This document shows, piece after piece, positions 27,969 to 36,685 of a DNA stretch of 64,000 nucleotides; position 1 is the stretch's first letter; every line of letters starts with the position of its first letter. Origin of the DNA: Haematobacter massiliensis (lineage in GTDB: Bacteria; Pseudomonadota; Alphaproteobacteria; Rhodobacterales; Rhodobacteraceae); assembly GCF_000740795.1 (NCBI RefSeq), contig NZ_JGYG01000003.1, forward strand, positions 310,001 to 374,000, written 5' to 3'. Position numbers and translations under genes: made by a program. A model generated the notes under the pieces. That model saw only the letters and a list, made by a program, of their open reading frames with translations. It did not search any database and had not been told where the DNA came from.

Positions 27969-28983
27969 CCTGTCCCTCCGATAGCATCGTTTCGCGCCAG
28001 CTAAGGGCGCAAGCGGCAAAGTTTCAAGTTGCGATTGCGTGAGAGACTGCGCCGCCGGGCAGGATAGACGGAAAACCGATCACATACACCCCAAAGCAAT
28101 GGCTCCCTGACGGCGTTGTCCTTGCAGACCTTCTTCTCAGGTATTCTCGGGGCCTCCCCGCCTCTCCCGCCTCCCCGAACCAGTTGCCATACCGGTCCAT
28201 TATTCTGCGGCAGAGGAGCCGCGGGCAAAGGCAGAACGGCTGAGTTTCGCAAGGATGCAGGGCGGATCTCACGGAGCGGCGGTGGTCAGATTACGGATGA
28301 TCTCGGCGCCGGCGTCCCTGTTGTAAGGGTAGGTGAAAACGCACCGCGGCGCGGATGCAGGTCTCCGCCGAGGATCGCCATCTCCGAGCGAACGGCTTCG
28401 GCGCGCTCCGCCGCATCCGTGAGGCAGGGAGCGGCATCCAAGCCAACCAGGTCTTCGCAAACCCAATGCCGCGAGGTTCGGGTTCGTCGAGGAGCCGTCG
28501 GACCCACCCGCTTTACCGGCTGCATGTCAGCCCTCGCGGCTTAGGGCCTTTCGCAACCCCCTGACAGCACCGGACAGGGTGGCACCGGGACATGGTGGTT
28601 CTCGGCGCAGATCAAACGGCCTCGCGTGCGGGGCTGGTTCCGGTGCGGGGCCCGTTAAACGGTGCCGTGCTGCCAAGCGGCCTCGCGCGCGGGGCTGGGC
28701 GGGGCTGAATCGTTCGCGCCTGGCCGCGCCCGCTGGTCATAACCAAGCGGCTTCGCGCGCGGGGCTGGATCGCATTGGTCGACCCTTAAAACCCTTCCCC
28801 AGATCAAGCGGCCTCGCGCGCGGGGCTTTGGTCGATATCGGGCGCCGGCGTATCGGTCAGTGAAGCGGGATCGACAGTGGTTACAATACGGCTGCTGAAC
28901 ACGACCGCCTGTTCAACAGCGCGCTGGAGCTGCCGGCTCCCGGTCACGCGCAATGCCCGCCGCGTGGCTTGGCTACGCAACAG
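27969..28983. other. Repeat-bearing intergenic region of ~1 kb
   Basis: No convincing gene. At 28269-28525 the minus strand shows two overlapping short frames. Their joined reading would end RCVFTYPYNRDAGAEIIRNL, which has more protein-like composition than the surroundings, so a frameshifted gene remnant is possible but unproven. The second half holds the four-copy repeat at 28613-28827. Confidence 0.45.
28613..28827. repeat. Four-copy 24-bp interspersed repeat with 61/70/61 spacing
   Basis: Copies start at 28613, 28674, 28744 and 28805. Their common core is CGGC(C/T)TCGCG(C/T)GCGGGGCT preceded by CAA(G/A). The core contains a near-perfect palindrome, CCTCGC/GCGGGG. Gaps between copies are 37, 46 and 37 bases; the longer one begins with a tandem repeat of the unit's GCGGGGCTG end, which accounts for the extra ~9 bases. 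The period and hairpin core resemble a small or decayed CRISPR array, but no cas genes are near and the first and third gaps share a CCC(G/T)TTAAA-like patch, which favours a decayed tandem repeat. Confidence 0.6.
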
Positions 28984-29007
28984 AAAAAGGCCGGCGCAGG
29001 CCGGCCT
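28984..29007 (-). terminator. Rho-independent terminator of the cytochrome c gene
   Basis: On the minus strand AGGCCGG (29007-29001) pairs with CCGGCCT (28994-28988) around a six-base loop and runs into five T (28988-28984). It lies 27 bases after the cytochrome stop. Confidence 0.8.
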
Positions 29008-29033
29008 GTCTCCTGCATCGCCCAAGCGCAGGT

Positions 29034-29549
29034 TCAGTGCGGCAGCGATTCCAGATAGGCGATGAGGTCCACACGTTCCTTGATGCGCGGCAGCCCGACA
29101 AAGGACATCTTGGTGCCGGGGACATCGGCCTTGGGGTTGGCAAGGAACTCGCTCAGCTTCTCGGGCGTCCAGTCGCCGCCATGAGTCTTCATCGCGTCCG
29201 AATAGCCGAAACCTTCGACAGCGCCGACCGCGCGGCCGACCACGCCGTCCAGATGCGGGCCGGTGGCATTGGCGCCATCGATCTTGTGGCAGGCGCGGCA
29301 TTTGGCGAACACCTTCTCGCCCGCGGCGGCATCGGCGGTGGCGAAGACCTCCTCGAACGGCGGCTCGTCGGAGGCAGCCGCAGCGCCCGCTTCCTCCGCG
29401 CCCGTGTCGATCACATAGGCGGCGTGTTCCTCTCCATGACCACCCCCCACGGAGAACAGGGCGCTGGCGGCCCAGTTCGACAGCATCAGGATGAGAAGGG
29501 CCCCGCAGAAAGCGGCGACGGTCTTGGTCACGGTCATCTGGTCAAACAT
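29034..29549 (-). CDS. cycM: Membrane-anchored class I cytochrome c (CycM / cytochrome c552 type)
   Basis: 171 residues: an uncleaved N-terminal membrane helix (about residues 10-33), an Ala/Glu-rich flexible linker (~35-70) and a mitochondrial-type cytochrome c domain. Haem binding is C84-R-A-C87-H88; the distal ligand is M148 in GTKMSF. It carries electrons in the periplasm, most likely between the bc1 complex and a terminal oxidase, as known for cytochrome cy/CycM in Rhodobacter and Paracoccus. Divergent from pheA and followed by a strong terminator. Confidence 0.93.
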   Translation of the reverse strand: MFDQMTVTKTVAAFCGALLILMLSNWAASALFSVGGGHGEEHAAYVIDTGAEEAGAAAASDEPPFEEVFATADAAAGEKVFAKCRACHKIDGANATGPHLDGVVGRAVGAVEGFGYSDAMKTHGGDWTPEKLSEFLANPKADVPGTKMSFVGLPRIKERVDLIAYLESLPH

Positions 29550-29693
29550 CTGGCCCCCCCGGCTGGTGTCTCGTCCGGTCTTAGCCGCTTCCGTTCGTCG
29601 TTTTCAAGGTGTAGTTACCACGCGCCGGGGCGGTGTGTCCCGCAAGCCCTCAGGATACGTCACAGAGCAAGCCTCAGAATTCCGGGAGAAACC

Positions 29694-30527
29694 ATGCGAG
29701 GAAAGATCGCCTTTCAGGGTGAGCCGGGAGCCTACTCCCATCAGGCCTGCCGTCAGGCGCGGCCGGAGATGGAACCGATGCCCTGCCGTACCTTTGAGGA
29801 TGCGATGGAAGCGGTCCGTCAGGGCAAGGCGGATCTGGCCATGCTGCCGGTGGAAAATTCCACCTATGGCCGTGTGGCGGACATGCACAGCCTGCTGCCG
29901 CAGAGCGGGCTGCATATCATCGACGAAGCCTTCGTGCGCGTTCACATCAGCCTGCTTGGCATCCCCGGCACGAAGATCGCGGATATCCGGCAGGCAATGA
30001 GCCATACCGTGCTGCTGGGACAGTGCAGGGATTTCCTGCGTGCGCACGGCATCCAGTCGCTGACCGGCGCAGATACGGCGGGCTCCGCGATGAAGATCGC
30101 GGAAATGGGCGATCCGGCGATCGGGGCGCTGGCCTCGGAACTCGCAGGCGAGATCTACGGGCTGGACGTGCTGGCGAAGGAGATCGAGGACCAGCAGAAC
30201 AATACCACGCGCTTCCTCGTCATGTCCCGCGAACTGGATCTGACGCGCCGGGGAGAGGCGGGAATGATCACGACCTTCATGTTCCGGGTGCGCAACATCC
30301 CCGCCGCGCTCTACAAGGCGATGGGCGGCTTCGCCACGAACGGTGTCAACATGACGAAGCTGGAAAGCTACATGGTCAACGGCTCCTTCACCGCGACGCA
30401 GTTCTATGCCGATGTGGAAGGGCACCCCGAAGACCGGAACGTGCAGCTCGCCTTTGACGAGCTTCGCTATTTCACCACGGAAATGTCGCTGGTCGGCGTG
30501 TATCCGGCGGATTCGCGCAGGCATTAG
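29694..30527 (+). CDS. pheA: Prephenate dehydratase
   Basis: 277 residues, monofunctional. It converts prephenate to phenylpyruvate in phenylalanine synthesis. The catalytic TRF motif is T172-R173-F174 within NNTTRFLVM. A C-terminal ACT domain (about residues 195-275) should mediate phenylalanine feedback; its effector motif reads TKLESYMVNG where many PheA have ESRP. The ATG at 29694 follows GGGAGAAACC; the frame is open far upstream but lacks homology there. No chorismate mutase domain is fused. Confidence 0.95.
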   Translation: MRGKIAFQGEPGAYSHQACRQARPEMEPMPCRTFEDAMEAVRQGKADLAMLPVENSTYGRVADMHSLLPQSGLHIIDEAFVRVHISLLGIPGTKIADIRQAMSHTVLLGQCRDFLRAHGIQSLTGADTAGSAMKIAEMGDPAIGALASELAGEIYGLDVLAKEIEDQQNNTTRFLVMSRELDLTRRGEAGMITTFMFRVRNIPAALYKAMGGFATNGVNMTKLESYMVNGSFTATQFYADVEGHPEDRNVQLAFDELRYFTTEMSLVGVYPADSRRH

Positions 30528-31089
30528 CGACCATGATCGCGGGATGAAAACTGACCGGGATCGCGGTGCGACCTGACTGGGTCTTTTGCCTCTCGCAGCG
30601 TTTCCCGTTGGCGTGTTGCGCCAGATCGGCCGGCTTCACCGCGATCAATGAGCGCGGGAGGATGCAGAAATCATCCCCCAGTCAAGGGTCTTTGGCACGG
30701 CCTGCAAGCCGGGGCGGACAACCTGCTTCTGCCCGGAGAGCGACGGTTTGACAGGCTGCCGAAAACGCATTCCGCGGTTGTGCTGGGGTCGAAATCTTCT
30801 GCAGATTTTCAGAAGCGTCCCCGAAGCCGCGAGTCCGGACAGACGTTCCGGCCTTCAACGCAAGCCCGGGCAGGTGCCCGACTTATTCAGCAGCGATATT
30901 CCGCGGCCTCCGGTGGTCACAAGGCAGGCTGTCGGGGAAAACAACCTCGGGCAAGCCCGTCGGCGCGCCTCCGGCCGACCATTGCCCCCGGTATCGCCTG
31001 TCGGAATCCTTCCGGGAAGCCCTCCATGCACGCGGGGGCAGCCGTGTGCTGGCTTTCCTGCGCACAGCCTCCCTTGGCAGGCCGGAAGA

Positions 31090-31115
31090 GGCTTTCAGGT
31101 CGGCGCTCGAGCGGA
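31090..31115 (+). repeat. Intergenic segment matching 4930-4955
   Basis: Second copy of the 26-base segment (23 of 26 identical, same orientation). See the entry at 4930. Confidence 0.35.
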
Positions 31116-31310
31116 AATCCTGCCAAGTACGGTCGGAAATCTATCCATTTCGGATCATTCAGAGGTTCGGCTTTCCGATTACCAAAGCATCGACATGAGG
31201 CTTCAAGACTTTTTCAGCAGCCCGCAGTTGGGGAAAAATCGCAAAACTCTGCCACCCCCGGTGAGACCCGGAAACCTGCGGGACTCGTTGCAGCGCACCC
31301 TGTATCGGTC

Positions 31311-31338
31311 AGCCTCAAGACGTGAGCCTCAAGACGTG
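31311..31338. repeat. Perfect 2 x 14-base tandem duplication
   Basis: AGCCTCAAGACGTG occurs at 31311-31324 and again directly at 31325-31338, followed by AG. Probably a recent slippage duplication in noncoding DNA. Confidence 0.7.
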
Positions 31339-31483
31339 AGCGTATTCCGGCGCGACGGCCAGCCAAGAGCTGCTTTTTACCTTCCTGCTCTCATGGCCGC
31401 GGCGGCGCCAGCCGATCTGGCGCAGCCCGCGAAGAGGGCATGCCGCGCGGGAACCCGGTCAGTTCACCCTGCGATGATGGGCG

Positions 31484-32443
31484 CTAGTCCAGCCGGTCCT
31501 CCATCCAGCGTTGGATGAGGAAATGCGCGATCGCTCCCTCCCGCGCCGGCCGGATCGCTGGATTGGCACCGGAGAGCACGTCAACCATCTCCTGCCGCGA
31601 TACCCAGCGCGCGTCCTCTATTTCCGCCGGGTCGATTTCGATGGCATCCGACAGAGCCTCGCCCCGGCATCCGATCATCAGCGAGGCAGGGAAGGGCCAG
31701 GGCTGGCTCGCAAGATAGTTCACCGCGCCGACACGGACGCCCGCCTCCTCCAGCACCTCGCGACGGACAGCGGCCTCCACCGTTTCTCCCGGCTCGATAA
31801 AGCCCGCGAGCAGCGAATACATCCCCTGCGGCCAGGCCGCGCTCCGGCCCAGAAGCACCCGGTCACCCCGCGTGATGAGCATGATGACCACCGGATCGGT
31901 GCGGGGGTAAAGCTCTGCCCGGCAGTTCGGGCAACGCCGGATCCACCCGCCCATCGCGGGTTCTGAGGCATGGCCGCAGCGCGGGCAGAAGCCATGTGTC
32001 GCGTGCCAGCCGAAAAGCGCGCGGGCGGTAGCGGCGATTTCCGCCTCCCGGCGGGTGAGGCGGGTCATCACCGCGCGCAGCTCGACGAATCGGCTCTCGG
32101 CAGGCAGCGCGGGGTGGCGCTGCTCCCGCGGATCCAGGAAGGCGGCATTGGCCGCAGCATCGGCGATGTCGGGAGTCCAGGCGGAGATATCCGCCCCGAA
32201 CCACGGCACGCCGTCGTCGAGGCCAAGCAGCGTCGGTGTGCCTGCGGCGTCAGCCAGGGCAGGATGGCCGGGTGACACGGTGGCAAGGCCCGCGTCCACG
32301 ACGGGCACGAGACCTTGCCACATCGGCAGAACCCGCGCGTCCGGCCTTTTCAGCAGCGCCGCCAGAGCCTCCGGCTTCGCCCGCAGCCCGGACGCCCTGT
32401 CGAGCCCCGCGCTGCCAAAAGTTACCGCCTCTGCATCCCGCAT
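31484..32443 (-). CDS. nudC: NAD(H) pyrophosphatase / decapping Nudix hydrolase NudC
   Basis: 319 residues from the ATG at 32443, which has an excellent GGGAGGCAGAA ribosome-binding site; an in-frame extension to 32569 lacks one. It hydrolyses NADH to NMNH and AMP and removes NAD caps from RNA. The zinc ribbon uses C153, C156, C171 and C174. The Nudix box runs about 214-236 (GFIEPGETVEAAVRREVLEEAG). The SQPWPFPAS signature at 247-255 is specific for NADH pyrophosphatases. The N-terminal domain is divergent, as usual. Divergent from the phosphoesterase gene. Confidence 0.94.
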   Translation of the reverse strand: MRDAEAVTFGSAGLDRASGLRAKPEALAALLKRPDARVLPMWQGLVPVVDAGLATVSPGHPALADAAGTPTLLGLDDGVPWFGADISAWTPDIADAAANAAFLDPREQRHPALPAESRFVELRAVMTRLTRREAEIAATARALFGWHATHGFCPRCGHASEPAMGGWIRRCPNCRAELYPRTDPVVIMLITRGDRVLLGRSAAWPQGMYSLLAGFIEPGETVEAAVRREVLEEAGVRVGAVNYLASQPWPFPASLMIGCRGEALSDAIEIDPAEIEDARWVSRQEMVDVLSGANPAIRPAREGAIAHFLIQRWMEDRLD

Positions 32444-32567
32444 TTCTGCCTCCCGCAGCCGTCTGACATCCGGCAGACCGCCCTCTGCTGTGAGTTTGAT
32501 CCTTGGATCGCATGCTGCTGCGGTCGCTGCAAGCTGCACAAAAACGGGGCATTCATGGAAATTAAAC

Positions 32568-32584
32568 AATTACAAGTTGTAATT
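32568..32584. promoter_or_regulatory. 17-bp perfect palindrome, probable operator
   Basis: AATTACAA-G-TTGTAATT is a perfect inverted repeat of two 8-base arms around a single G. It sits in an AT-rich island of an otherwise GC-rich window, 125 bases upstream of nudC and 108 bases upstream of the phosphoesterase start. This form suits a dimeric helix-turn-helix regulator. Which regulator is not known, and none is encoded next to it. Confidence 0.6.
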
Positions 32585-32691
32585 TGTGGCTTATAGCTGC
32601 AATGGCAATCCTCCGCCGGGAGCGGGGAAGCGGTATGCGACCTGCGACCGATGATGTTAGGATCGCGCCGATCAAAAGGCGGGGGGTGGAC

Positions 32692-34668
32692 ATGCGGAGC
32701 GGGACAGACTTCACGATGACCCGGCGGAAGTTTCTGGCGGGAACGGCAGGAACCGGCTTGATCGCTCTGCATCCTTTCTCGCTTCAGGCGGCCACCAACC
32801 AGGCCCATCTGCGGATCCTCGAGACGACGGATCTTCACGTCCATGTCTACCCTTACGACTACTACGCCGACCGGGCTTCCGACACGGTCGGGCTGGCGCG
32901 TACCGCAGCACTCATCGACGCCGTGCGGGCGGAGGCCACGAACACGATCCTGGTGGACAACGGCGACTTCCTGCAGGGCAACCCCATGGGCGACTATATC
33001 GCCTATGAGCGCGGGATGCGGCAGGGGGACATCCATCCGGTGATCGCGGCGATGAATACGGTCGGTTACGATGCGGGGACGCTCGGCAACCATGAGTTCA
33101 ACTATGGGCTGGAGTTTCTGGAACGGACGCTGGCGGGCGCGAACTTCCCGTTGGTCTCCGCCAATGTCGCGACGCGGCGGGGCACCGGCCCGCGAGAGGA
33201 TCGGACGCTGATCCCGCCCTATGTCATTCTCGACCGCGTGGTGCAGGACGGCTCCGGGCGGAATATCCCCATTCGCATCGGCCTGATCGGCTTCGTGCCT
33301 CCGCAAATCCTGAAATGGGACCGAAAGCACCTCGAGGGCCGGGTCGAGACGCGCGACATCGTCGAGGCGGCGGAAGCATGGTTGCCGGAGATGAAAGAAG
33401 CGGGGGCGGATATCATCCTCGCGCTGTCCCATTCCGGTATCGGCCCGGCGGAACGGTCAGACGGAATGGAGAATGCCTCCACGCCCCTTGCCGCCTTGCC
33501 GGGGGTGGATGCGGTGCTGACCGGGCACAGCCATCTCGTCTTCCCCTCCCCCGCCTTTGAAGCCTCTGCCGCCGTCGATCCCGTTGCAGGCACGATCCAT
33601 GGCAGGCCCGCGGTCATGGCGGGCTTCTGGGGCTCGCATATGGGGCTGATCGACCTGCTGCTGGAGCACGAGGGAGGGCAATGGCGCGTCGTCACCGCGA
33701 CGAGCGAGGCCCGCCCCATTGCCCGCCGGAACGAGGACAGGAGCATCACCGCGCTGGTGGACAGCCGCCCCGAAGTGCTCACCTCGGTGGCGCGGGAGCA
33801 TGAGGAGACGCTGGCCTATGTCCGCCGCCCGGTGGGCCGGACGAGCGCGCCGTTGCACAGCTATTTCGCCCTCGTGGCCGACGATCCCTCCGTCCAGATC
33901 GTCTCCAACGCGCAGAAGTGGTACATCGCAGAGATGTTGGTCGGCTCCCCGCATGAGGGGCTGCCGATCCTCTCCGCCGCGGCGCCCTTCAAGGCGGGTG
34001 GCCGGGGCGGGCCGGAGTACTATACCGATGTGCCTGCGGGCGACATCGCCATCCGCAACGTGGCCGATCTCTATCTCTATCCCAATACGATCCGGGCGGT
34101 CCGGGTGACGGGCGCCGAATTGCGAGGGTGGCTGGAACGATCAGCGGGAATGTTCAATCAGATCACGCCGGGCGAGGCCGATCAGCCCCTCCTGAACCCA
34201 GAGTTTCCGAGCTACAATTTCGACGTGATCGACGGGGTGAGCTATGAGATCGACCTCTCCCAACCCTCCCGTTACTCTGCAAAGGGGCAGCTGGAGGCAC
34301 CGGACGCCGCTCGCATCGTCAACCTCACCTTCGACGGCCGCCCTGTAGAGCCGGAACAGGAATTCATCATCGCGACCAACAATTACCGCGCCGAAGGCGG
34401 CGGAGATTTTCCCGGCGCCGACGGCACGACGATCGTCTTCGAAGGGCCAGACACCAACCGGGATGTCATCGTGCGCTACATCGTCGAGCAGGGCACGATT
34501 AACCCCTCCGCGGACAACAACTGGCGCCTCGCCCCTCTGGCCGACACAAGCGTGATCTTTGAAACGGGGCCGAAAGCGGCGGATCATCTGGGCGACCTGA
34601 AAGGCCTGCGCATCGAGGCGGCAGGACCGGGAAACGATGGCTTCGCCCGTTTTCGCATCCTTCTTTAG
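32692..34668 (+). CDS. cpdB: Exported 2',3'-cyclic-nucleotide 2'-phosphodiesterase / 3'-nucleotidase (CpdB-like)
   Basis: 658 residues with a twin-arginine-type signal (RRKFLAG at 11-17, hydrophobic stretch to ~34). The metallophosphatase domain shows TTDLHVH (45-51), [17 protein letters not shown] and TGHSH. The C-terminal 5'-nucleotidase domain shows the substrate-stacking region with [14 protein letters not shown]-like and [14 protein letters not shown] sequences. It would release nucleosides and phosphate from extracellular nucleotides in the periplasm. The ATG at 32692 follows GGGGGGTGGAC; an earlier in-frame start at 32584 lies inside the palindrome and is unlikely. A start at codon 9 is also possible. 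Confidence 0.9.
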   Translation: MRSGTDFTMTRRKFLAGTAGTGLIALHPFSLQAATNQAHLRILETTDLHVHVYPYDYYADRASDTVGLARTAALIDAVRAEATNTILVDNGDFLQGNPMGDYIAYERGMRQGDIHPVIAAMNTVGYDAGTLGNHEFNYGLEFLERTLAGANFPLVSANVATRRGTGPREDRTLIPPYVILDRVVQDGSGRNIPIRIGLIGFVPPQILKWDRKHLEGRVETRDIVEAAEAWLPEMKEAGADIILALSHSGIGPAERSDGMENASTPLAALPGVDAVLTGHSHLVFPSPAFEASAAVDPVAGTIHGRPAVMAGFWGSHMGLIDLLLEHEGGQWRVVTATSEARPIARRNEDRSITALVDSRPEVLTSVAREHEETLAYVRRPVGRTSAPLHSYFALVADDPSVQIVSNAQKWYIAEMLVGSPHEGLPILSAAAPFKAGGRGGPEYYTDVPAGDIAIRNVADLYLYPNTIRAVRVTGAELRGWLERSAGMFNQITPGEADQPLLNPEFPSYNFDVIDGVSYEIDLSQPSRYSAKGQLEAPDAARIVNLTFDGRPVEPEQEFIIATNNYRAEGGGDFPGADGTTIVFEGPDTNRDVIVRYIVEQGTINPSADNNWRLAPLADTSVIFETGPKAADHLGDLKGLRIEAAGPGNDGFARFRILL

Positions 34669-34676
34669 TTTGCATT

Positions 34677-34700
34677 ATGCCCATTTGTCGGGCATGATTT
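34677..34700 (+). terminator. Weak terminator downstream of the phosphoesterase gene
   Basis: ATGCCC (34677-34682) pairs with GGGCAT (34690-34695) around a seven-base loop, followed by GATTTTA. The stem is short, but it lies 9 bases after the stop codon in AT-rich DNA. Confidence 0.5.
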
Positions 34701-34712
34701 TACGGTTAGCCC

Positions 34713-34757
34713 TATAATCAAGCATTCGCCTGCGACGAATTTGCATAGTTCGCAGGC
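34713..34757 (+). promoter_or_regulatory. Leader of the THI5-like transporter: TATAAT box and inverted repeat
   Basis: A perfect TATAAT is at 34713-34718, with no convincing -35 at standard spacing. GCCTGCGA (34728-34735) and TCGCAGGC (34750-34757) form a perfect 8-base inverted repeat around a 14-base loop, ~75 bases upstream of the binding-protein start. It could be an operator or RNA stem. The conserved CTGAGA and ACCTGA blocks of a TPP riboswitch are not seen. Confidence 0.4.
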
Positions 34758-34831
34758 AGATCGCCTAAGATGCTCCCCTCCCGATCAAAGGTCGGGCAGG
34801 GTCGGTGCCGCAGTTTTCAAGGAGGCCCTTC

Positions 34832-35842
34832 GTGTTCCATCGCGCCCTGACAGCCCTCACCGCCACCGTCCTCATCGCCACGGGCGCCTCGGCGGAAACG
34901 ACGGTCCCCTTCGCCCTCGACTGGAAATTCGAAGGGCCATCGGCCCCGTATTTCGCCGCGATCGACAACGGTCACTTCAAGGCCGAGGGCCTGAACGTGG
35001 AGATCTCCGCAGGCCAGGGGTCGCTCGACGCCATTCCGAAAGTGGCGACGGGCGCATTCCCCTTCGGCTTCTCCGACATGAACTCCATCGCGAAGTTCCT
35101 CGATCAGAACCCCGGCGCACCGGTCACGGCGGTGATGATGGTCTATGACAAGCCCGCCGCGGCCATGGTCGGCCGCAAGTCGCAGGGCATCAACGCGATC
35201 AAGGATATCGAAGGCAAGAAACTCGGCGCTCCGCCTCCTGACGGTGCATGGGCGCAGTTCCCGGCCTTCGCGAAAGCCAACGGTATCGACATTTCCAAGA
35301 TCACCGTGGAGCCTGTCGGCTTCCCCACCCGGGAACCCATGCTGGCAGAGGGCAAGGTCGATGCGGTGATGGGCTTCTCCTTCTCCGTCTTCCTCAACCT
35401 GACGCGGCTCGGCGTTCCGGCAGATGACATCTCGGTCTTTCTGATGGCCGACAACGGGGTGAAATACTACGGCAACGCCATCATCGTGAACACGACCTAC
35501 GCCAAGGAACATCCCGAGCAGGTGACGGGCTTCCTCCGCGCCGTGGCGAAGGGCTGGCAAGACGCTATCGCCAACCCGGAGGCGGCGGTGGAATCGATGA
35601 TCAAACGCTCCCCCGCCTCCGATCTGGCGCTGGAAACGGAGCGGCTGAAGATGTCCATCGGGACAAACGTGCTGACAGACTGGGTGAAGGAGCACGGCAT
35701 GGGTAATATCGATGCCGAGCGGTATGCCGCCTCCATCGAGCAGCTCAAGGAAATCTATACCTTCCAGAACGATCCCACGCCGGATCTGTATTTCACCGCC
35801 GATTACCTGCCCGCTGACGGCAGCCTGAAGCTCGCAGACTGA
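34832..35842 (+). CDS. ABC transporter substrate-binding protein, THI5/NMT1-like
   Basis: 336 residues from a GTG start at 34832 preceded by AAGGAGGCCCTTC. A signal peptide (about residues 1-21, ending GASA) sends it to the periplasm. The THI5/NMT1 fold is indicated by FALDWKFEGPSAPYFAAIDNGHFKAEGLNVEI and GFSDMNSIAKF. The family binds hydroxymethylpyrimidine/thiamine precursors (ThiY), formylaminopyrimidine, riboflavin, or alkanesulfonates/taurine in relatives. No thiamine genes or TPP riboswitch were found, so the ligand is unresolved. First of three transporter genes. Confidence 0.88.
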   Translation: MFHRALTALTATVLIATGASAETTVPFALDWKFEGPSAPYFAAIDNGHFKAEGLNVEISAGQGSLDAIPKVATGAFPFGFSDMNSIAKFLDQNPGAPVTAVMMVYDKPAAAMVGRKSQGINAIKDIEGKKLGAPPPDGAWAQFPAFAKANGIDISKITVEPVGFPTREPMLAEGKVDAVMGFSFSVFLNLTRLGVPADDISVFLMADNGVKYYGNAIIVNTTYAKEHPEQVTGFLRAVAKGWQDAIANPEAAVESMIKRSPASDLALETERLKMSIGTNVLTDWVKEHGMGNIDAERYAASIEQLKEIYTFQNDPTPDLYFTADYLPADGSLKLAD

Positions 35843-35893
35843 CCACAGTGGATTAGGCCGGGCGGGGTCGGACCCGCCCGAAACGGAAGCGGC

Positions 35894-36685
35894 ATGGCAA
35901 ACCTCGTTGATATCAAGGGCGTCACGCACGCCTACAAGACCAAGGCCGGCCCGCTGCCGGTTCTGCAAGACCTCAACGTCTCCATCCCCGAGGGCAACTT
36001 CTGCGCGGTGGTCGGCCCTTCCGGTTGCGGCAAGTCCACGCTCACCCGGCTGATTGCCGGGCTGATGATCCCCGACAGGGGCGAGGTCTGGCTGCATGGG
36101 GAACGGGTGAAAGGCCCGCGCAAGACGGTGGGGATGGCCTTTCAGAACCCTGTCATGCTGGAATGGCGCACGATCCTGGACAATGTGATCCTGCCATTGG
36201 AGATCGTTTCCCCCGGCATGTCCCGCAAGGCCAAGGAAGCCCGCGCGATGGAGCTTCTGGAACTCGTGGGTCTCGGCAAGTTTGCCGACAAGCGCCCCTC
36301 CGAGCTCTCGGGCGGGATGCGGCAGCGCGCCTCTCTCTGCCGGGCCATCGTCCACAAGCCCGACGTGCTCATCATGGATGAACCCTTTGGCGCGCTCGAC
36401 GCCTTCACCCGGGAGGATCTGTGGCAGACGATGCACGCGCTTCGCGCGGAAGAGCCGTTCACCTCCCTGCTCATCACCCATGACCTGCGGGAGAGCGTGT
36501 TTCTTGCCGATGAGATCGTGGTGCTGTCGGGCCGCCCCGCCACCACGCAATATGTCATGACCGTCAACCACGACGGCCCGCGGACGCTCGACATGCTTTA
36601 CGAACCCGCCTCGGTGGAGCGTCTCTCCATTCTCCGCGAGCAGATCGAAATTGCGCAGGGCCGCAAACCGGCAGAGGCGCATTGA
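35894..36685 (+). CDS. ABC transporter ATPase (nitrate/sulfonate/pyrimidine type)
   Basis: 263 residues. Walker A GPSGCGKST at 41-49, signature LSGGMRQR, Walker B VLIMDEPFGALD and switch HDLRES are all intact. It belongs to the SsuB/TauB/ThiZ group that pairs with THI5/NMT1-like binding proteins. It supplies energy for the permease that follows, with which it overlaps by one base (TGATG). The 51-base gap from the binding-protein gene is consistent with one operon. Confidence 0.92.
   Translation: MANLVDIKGVTHAYKTKAGPLPVLQDLNVSIPEGNFCAVVGPSGCGKSTLTRLIAGLMIPDRGEVWLHGERVKGPRKTVGMAFQNPVMLEWRTILDNVILPLEIVSPGMSRKAKEARAMELLELVGLGKFADKRPSELSGGMRQRASLCRAIVHKPDVLIMDEPFGALDAFTREDLWQTMHALRAEEPFTSLLITHDLRESVFLADEIVVLSGRPATTQYVMTVNHDGPRTLDMLYEPASVERLSILREQIEIAQGRKPAEAH

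Larger units (their letters stand above)
30528..31483. other. Gap of ~950 bases between pheA and nudC
   Basis: No gene could be supported. Two overlapping rightward open frames (30648-31325 and 30748-31518) have proline- and arginine-rich translations without family resemblance. Within the gap are a segment shared with 4930-4955, a perfect 14-base tandem duplication at 31311-31338, and two occurrences of GACTT(A/T)TTCAGCAGC, at about 30881 and 31207. The region may be the remnant of decayed inserted DNA. Confidence 0.45.

Noticed and set aside
28953-29693. Upstream extension of the pheA frame to 28953
   Set aside because: It runs across the oppositely directed cytochrome c gene and has no prephenate dehydratase homology; the ATG at 29694 has a good ribosome-binding site.
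34669-34831. TPP riboswitch ahead of the THI5-like transporter
   Set aside because: The conserved CTGAGA and ACCTGA(T) blocks were looked for and not found; only a simple inverted repeat is present.
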